From: an uncultured Bacteroidota bacterium
Lineage (GTDB): Bacteria > Bacteroidota > Bacteroidia > Chitinophagales > Chitinophagaceae
NCBI GenBank assembly: GCA_903938445.1
Contig: CAJADG010000023.1
Location: forward strand, 1-64,000
Direction of reading: 5' to 3'
Length of the DNA: 64,000 bases
Numbering within the stretch: position 1 is the first letter of the stretch; every line of letters begins with the position of its first letter. A program made the position numbers and the translations under genes. Under the pieces are notes generated by a model. It was not told the origin of the DNA and made no database searches. It was given only the letters and a program-made list of their open reading frames with translations. Shown in pieces: positions 63,156-64,000 of this stretch.

Positions 63156-64000
63156 ATGGCAAATACGCTCAAAAGTAAAAAGGCTCCCAAGGTAAGTGAG
63201 GAGGCATTAAATCCGGATAAGGAAACTACTGTAAATGTTACTGAAGTGGTAAAGGATGAACGCACTTCAAAAATAATGGGTTTATTTTTTATATTATTAA
63301 CCCTGTTCCTATTTGTTGCATTTACTTCTTATTTATTTACATGGCAGGAAGACCAAGATAAGGTTCAGTTATGGAGAACACATTTGTTTTCAACGAATGA
63401 TGTTAAAGTAAATAATATACTTGGATTCATTGGCGCATTTGTTGCCTACCAAATTATTTTCAATGGTTTTGGTTTAGCATCTTATTTATTTTGTACCACT
63501 ACGTTTGTTTTAGGAGTGAATTTGTTTTTTACTAAACTCCTTTTTAGCAGATGGAGAAACATTAGATATGTATTAGTAGGCTTACTACTTTTAAGTACTT
63601 GTTTTGCTTTTGTAACAAGAGGTGCTGCCTTTTCTTGGGGCGGTGCAGTTGGAGAATATGCAAGTAATTGGATGATTAAATGGGTGGGTAGCTTTGGAAC
63701 TGGAGCACTTTTATTAATGGCTGGATTTAGTTATTTTATTTGGAGATTCAATCCAACATTCAATACGCCTAATTTCGACTTCTTAATTCCTAAAAAGAAA
63801 GCTGCAGAAACAGACGAAGCATTGCTCGGTGGATTTGTACCTGATGCACCAGCTGTGAAAAAAGAATGGGATTTAAATAATCCTGAGCCAGTGCAAAACG
63901 AGGAGGTTGAAGTTCCTAATGAAGAAGTTCCAACAGGCAATAGATTAATCAATGAAAATAAAGGAGAAGGTATTGCGGTTATTATGCCTGAGATGGATGA
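63156..64000 (+). CDS. ftsK: DNA translocase FtsK, 5' part only
   Basis: The frame begins with MANTLKSKKAPKVSEE and remains open to the window edge, about 281 residues seen. A charged N-terminus is followed by four hydrophobic helices (about residues 43-60, 88-123, 130-148, 170-192), matching the FtsK membrane domain, then an acidic Pro/Glu-rich linker. The motor ATPase and gamma domains lie beyond the window, so the call rests on the N-terminal pattern and on Bacteroidota relatives. FtsK couples chromosome dimer resolution to division. Confidence 0.75.
   Translation, partial: MANTLKSKKAPKVSEEALNPDKETTVNVTEVVKDERTSKIMGLFFILLTLFLFVAFTSYLFTWQEDQDKVQLWRTHLFSTNDVKVNNILGFIGAFVAYQIIFNGFGLASYLFCTTTFVLGVNLFFTKLLFSRWRNIRYVLVGLLLLSTCFAFVTRGAAFSWGGAVGEYASNWMIKWVGSFGTGALLLMAGFSYFIWRFNPTFNTPNFDFLIPKKKAAETDEALLGGFVPDAPAVKKEWDLNNPEPVQNEEVEVPNEEVPTGNRLINENKGEGIAVIMPEMD

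Noticed and set aside
1-64000. CRISPR arrays, insertion sequences, prophage or conjugative genes
   Set aside because: No spaced identical repeats of suitable length, no transposase or integrase frames, and composition appears uniform by eye.

Overview
The window is a contiguous, gene-dense, AT-rich piece of a Bacteroidota chromosome, most likely from the Chitinophagia/Chitinophagaceae side of the phylum. Evidence for the phylum: many genes are preceded by the Bacteroidota sigma-factor -7 box TAnnTTTG, in several cases with TTG about 19-21 bp upstream; Shine-Dalgarno sequences are mostly weak; the tmRNA tag (GETNYAMAA) is of the Bacteroidota type; and many exported proteins have short lysine-led signal peptides ending in AQ. 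The genus-level placement is an impression, not a demonstration. I see no transposase, integrase, phage gene or CRISPR array, and the content is mainly housekeeping.

Layout. 1-1.9 kb: the 3' part of a short-chain dehydrogenase, two small membrane proteins and a four-histidine haem-type membrane protein. 2.0-11.4 kb: three consecutive paralogous exported BNR/Asp-box (VPS10/sortilin-like) beta-propeller proteins of about 970-1070 residues. 11.4-24.4 kb: tRNA-Asp, accA, dapA, mutS, a SpoU-type RNA methyltransferase, a UbiA prenyltransferase, a YqgF/RuvX nuclease, def, a YbdK-type ligase, phoH, rpe and a TolB-like propeller. 24.5-28.3 kb: the distal ribosomal cluster infA-rpmJ-rpsM-rpsK-rpsD-rpoA-rplQ, whose spacers are unusually rich in RNA secondary structure. 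28.4-43.3 kb: carA, aroQ, a GT39-like glycosyltransferase, ggt-tamB, an M14 peptidase and a PIG-L deacetylase. 43.3-50.0 kb: an APC permease, a cytosolic GH13 enzyme, a DUF2130 protein, a PolX-like PHP protein, a lysine/alanine repeat protein, and rplU-rpmA. 50.2-64.0 kb: a GH3-family enzyme, dxr, rseP, ssrA (tmRNA), a DUF1080 protein, a nitroreductase, a second (exported) GH13 enzyme, pyrF, a dicarboxylate symporter, a glutaryl-CoA-type acyl-CoA dehydrogenase, aroK, a DUF423 protein and the 5' end of ftsK.

How it works together. Much of the window is core biosynthesis and information processing: fatty acids (accA), lysine/cell wall (dapA), shikimate (aroQ, aroK), pyrimidines (carA, pyrF), isoprenoids (dxr, UbiA), translation (ribosomal cluster, def, ssrA), envelope biogenesis (tamB, rseP) and replication/repair (mutS, RuvX, ftsK). 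A second theme is envelope and periplasmic degradation: the propeller triplet, ggt, the M14 peptidase, the PIG-L deacetylase, DUF1080 and exported GH13 suit a heterotroph living on peptides and polysaccharides.

The most interesting unexplained structure is RNA rather than protein. The rpsM-rpsK spacer has a strong terminator-like hairpin followed by a compact three-way junction with GCAA and UUCG tetraloops. The rpsK-rpsD spacer can form an H-type pseudoknot just before the S4 gene. Both are candidate ribosomal-protein autoregulatory elements. Other points for follow-up are a PolX-like protein with a degraded polymerase active site, a DUF2130 protein with PD-(D/E)XK-like residues, and two neighbouring exported hydrolases that each end in a GATase1-like domain.
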